24,844 nucleotides of DNA from an uncultured Collinsella sp. GTDB lineage: Bacteria > Actinomycetota > Coriobacteriia > Coriobacteriales > Coriobacteriaceae. Of the stretch, positions 23,132 to 24,844 are shown piece by piece. The notes below the pieces were generated by a model, which had not been told where the DNA came from, made no database searches, and saw nothing but the letters and a program-made list of their open reading frames with translations. Positions within the stretch are counted from its first letter, which is position 1. Each line of letters opens with the position of its first letter. Location: the NCBI GenBank assembly GCA_902496945.1, contig CABVDE010000030.1:1-24844 (forward strand). Reading direction: 5' to 3'. Both the position numbers and the translations under genes were made by a program.

Positions 23132-23866
23132 ATGCAGTACTCACAGGAAGTGGAGAACATGTGCCCCGTTGCCAAGGGTGCATACCACGGCCCCGCACCC
23201 ATCCCCGAGGAGGGCAAATGGGTCCAGGCTAAGGAGATTTCCGACATCTCCGGTCTTACGCACGGTGTGGGTTGGTGCGCACCTCAGCAGGGCGCCTGCA
23301 AGCTCACGCTGAACGTCAAGGACGGCATCATCGAGGAGGCCCTCGTTGAGACCATCGGCTGCTCGGGCATGACCCACTCTGCCGCCATGGCTTCCGAGAT
23401 CCTTCCCGGTAAGACCATCCTCGAGGCCCTCAACACCGACCTCGTCTGCGACGCCATCAACGTCGCTATGCGCGAGATCTTCCTGCAGATCGTTTACGGC
23501 CGCAGCCAGACCGCGTTCTCCGAGGGCGGCCTGCCCGTGGGCGCCTCCCTCGACGACCTCGGCAAGGGCCTTCGCTCTCAGGTCGGCACCATGTTCGGCA
23601 CCAAGGCCAAGGGCGCTCGTTACCTCGAGCTCGCTCAGGGCTACGTCACCCGCATGGCTCTCAACGACAAGAACGAGATCATCGCGTTCGAGTTCCTGAA
23701 CCTCGGTAAGTTCACCGACGCCGTCAAGGCCGGCAAGACCCCCGAGGAGGCCATCGCTGGCGCCATGGGCCACTATGGTCAGTGGGAGAACGCTGCCAAG
23801 TACATCGACCCGCGCACCGACGAGGAGACCCACTCCGTCGCCAGCGTGTTCCCGGTTCACGAGTAG
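23132..23866 (+). CDS. NifU/IscU-like iron-sulfur cluster assembly scaffold protein
   Basis: A 244-residue protein from ATG 23132 (MQYSQEVENMCPVAKGAYHG) with GAGAGGAGAGG just upstream; the frame is open to 23048 but has no similar start there. Residues about 45-120 resemble the NifU N-terminal/IscU fold: GWCAPQQGACKLTL (C49, C56), IIEEALVETIGCSGMTHSAA (C77) and GKTILEAL, which line up by eye with SufU's CGDELTL, IEEASFTGHGCAIS and GETIEEA. A further Cys is C11. The C-terminal half (ARYLELAQGYVTRMALNDKNEIIAFEFLNLG) is particular to this larger family. It precedes the GGGtGRT gene by 18 bp, an arrangement I know from anaerobe genomes, and lies near suf. Cluster carriage is inferred from the fold. 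Confidence 0.85.
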   Translation: MQYSQEVENMCPVAKGAYHGPAPIPEEGKWVQAKEISDISGLTHGVGWCAPQQGACKLTLNVKDGIIEEALVETIGCSGMTHSAAMASEILPGKTILEALNTDLVCDAINVAMREIFLQIVYGRSQTAFSEGGLPVGASLDDLGKGLRSQVGTMFGTKAKGARYLELAQGYVTRMALNDKNEIIAFEFLNLGKFTDAVKAGKTPEEAIAGAMGHYGQWENAAKYIDPRTDEETHSVASVFPVHE

Positions 23867-23884
23867 AAAGGGAGGGAAATAACT

Positions 23885-24844
23885 ATGACTGTTACGTTCG
23901 AAGGTTACGAGCGCCGCGCTGACAAGATCAACAAGTGCCTCGCCGACAACGGTATCGCCTCCCTCGAGGAAGCTCTGCAGATCTGCACCGACAAGGGCTT
24001 CAACCCGCGTGAGATCGTCAACAACACCCAGTCCATCGCCTTCCAGAACGCCGAGTGGGCCTACACCCTCGGCTGCGCTCTCGCTGTCAAGCGTGGCGCC
24101 AAGTCCGCTTCTGAGGCTGCCGCCATCATCGGCGAGGGCATCCAGGCCTTCACCGTTCCCGGCTCCGTCGCCGAGGACCGCAAGGTCGGTCTGGGCCACG
24201 GCAACCTGGGCGCTATGCTGCTCTCCGACGACACCGAGTGCTTCGCCTTCCTGGCCGGCCACGAGTCCTTCGCTGCCGCCGAGGGCGCTATCGGCCTGGC
24301 TCTGAACGCCAACAAGGCTCGTAAGAAGCCGCTGCGCGTTATCCTCAACGGTCTGGGCAAGGACGCTGCTCAGATCATCGCCCGTATCAACGGCTTCACT
24401 TACGTGAAGACCCAGTTCGACTACTACACGGGCGAGCTCAAGGTCGTCGAGACCATCCCCTACTCTGATGGTCCCCGCGCTGCCGTTAACTGCTACGGCT
24501 CCGACGACGTCCGCGAGGGCGTTGCCATCATGTGGCACGAGAACGTCGACATCTCGATCACCGGTAACTCCACCAACCCCACGCGCTTCCAGCACCCCGT
24601 CGCTGGCACCTACAAGAAGGAGCGCATCGAGGCTGGCAAGAAGTACTTCTCCGTCGCTTCTGGTGGCGGCACCGGCCGTACCCTGCACCCGGACAACATG
24701 GGCGCCGGCCCTGCCTCTTACGGTATGACCGACACCATGGGCCGTATGCACTCCGACGCCCAGTTCGCCGGTTCTTCCTCCGTGCCTGCGCACGTCGACA
24801 TGATGGGTCTCATCGGCATGGGCAACAACCCCATGGTCGGTGCC
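23885..24844 (+). CDS. GGGtGRT family protein (partial, C-terminus off the right edge)
   Basis: ATG at 23885, preceded by AAAGGGAGGG, opens a frame that runs to the right edge (320 codons seen; the family is only slightly longer, so little is missing). The naming motif GGGTGRT is at residues 260-266 (SVASGGGTGRTLHPDN). Other features: EEALQICTDKGFNPREIV, GLGHGNLGAMLLSDDTECFAF, GIGLAL-type glycine-rich helices, SITGNSTNPTRFQHPVAG and MMGLIGMGNNPMVG near the end. There is no signal peptide or membrane segment. Five Cys are visible, including C18 and C34, but no classic cluster motif. It is certainly co-transcribed with the Fe-S scaffold gene 18 bp upstream. The function of the family is unknown to me; a role in Fe-S or metal handling is inferred from the constant partner. 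Confidence 0.88.
   Translation, partial: MTVTFEGYERRADKINKCLADNGIASLEEALQICTDKGFNPREIVNNTQSIAFQNAEWAYTLGCALAVKRGAKSASEAAAIIGEGIQAFTVPGSVAEDRKVGLGHGNLGAMLLSDDTECFAFLAGHESFAAAEGAIGLALNANKARKKPLRVILNGLGKDAAQIIARINGFTYVKTQFDYYTGELKVVETIPYSDGPRAAVNCYGSDDVREGVAIMWHENVDISITGNSTNPTRFQHPVAGTYKKERIEAGKKYFSVASGGGTGRTLHPDNMGAGPASYGMTDTMGRMHSDAQFAGSSSVPAHVDMMGLIGMGNNPMVGA

Noticed and set aside
23141..24793. Very long open frame (550 codons) antisense to the scaffold and GGGtGRT genes.
   Set aside because: Same cause: both sense proteins are clearly recognised, and the antisense product is repetitive Val/Gly/Leu/Asp sequence.

Overview
The window looks like chromosome from a gut-associated Coriobacteriia member, most likely Collinsella or a close relative. 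The reasons are high GC with strongly G/C-ending codons in the suf region, secreted proteins built from GW-type cell-wall-binding repeats, an actinobacterial-style sorting signal (NMPKTGD), a suf operon in the order C-B-D-S-U with a divergent Rrf2 regulator, and a GGGtGRT gene. This is pattern recognition, not a database match.

Region 1 (1-5141, all minus strand) is a tandem cluster of three secreted cell-wall-binding-repeat proteins: a GH25 lysozyme cut by the left edge, a broken NlpC/P60-like gene carrying one frameshift and one amber codon, and a repeat protein ending in a putative zinc-binding module. It is visibly AT-richer than the rest. Region 2 (5402-11229) is a surface-glycan locus: four minus-strand family 2 glycosyltransferases in an A-B-A-B arrangement that looks like a duplicated two-gene unit, and a divergent GlfT2/rhamnosyltransferase-like enzyme on the plus strand. 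Region 3 (11253-15056) holds an AAA-ATPase-like/PD-(D/E)XK family protein with an apparently degenerate nuclease site, and a surface protein with a lysozyme-like domain and an MPKTG anchor.

Region 4 (15185-16319, minus) is a compact rrf2-mntA-hepT-like set: an Fe-S-binding-type Rrf2 regulator followed after 9 nt by an MNT nucleotidyltransferase antitoxin and an overlapping HEPN toxin. Region 5 (16500-21853, plus) is sufCBDSU, with every junction after sufB overlapping. A 133-bp imperfect palindrome sits in frame inside the 5' end of sufD. Region 6 (21928-22728, minus) is a RAYT-type Y1 transposase convergent with suf. Region 7 (23132 to the right edge, plus) is a second Fe-S scaffold-like protein followed by a GGGtGRT-family protein of unknown function.

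The right half is thus an iron-sulfur assembly neighbourhood: Rrf2 probably senses Fe-S status, SufS/SufU mobilise sulfur, SufBCD assembles clusters, and the scaffold/GGGtGRT pair may be a further Fe-S module. The strongest leads are the palindrome in sufD, the coupling of a HEPN/MNT module to an Fe-S regulator, the GGGtGRT-scaffold pair, and the duplicated glycosyltransferase unit. No tRNA, rRNA or CRISPR array was seen.
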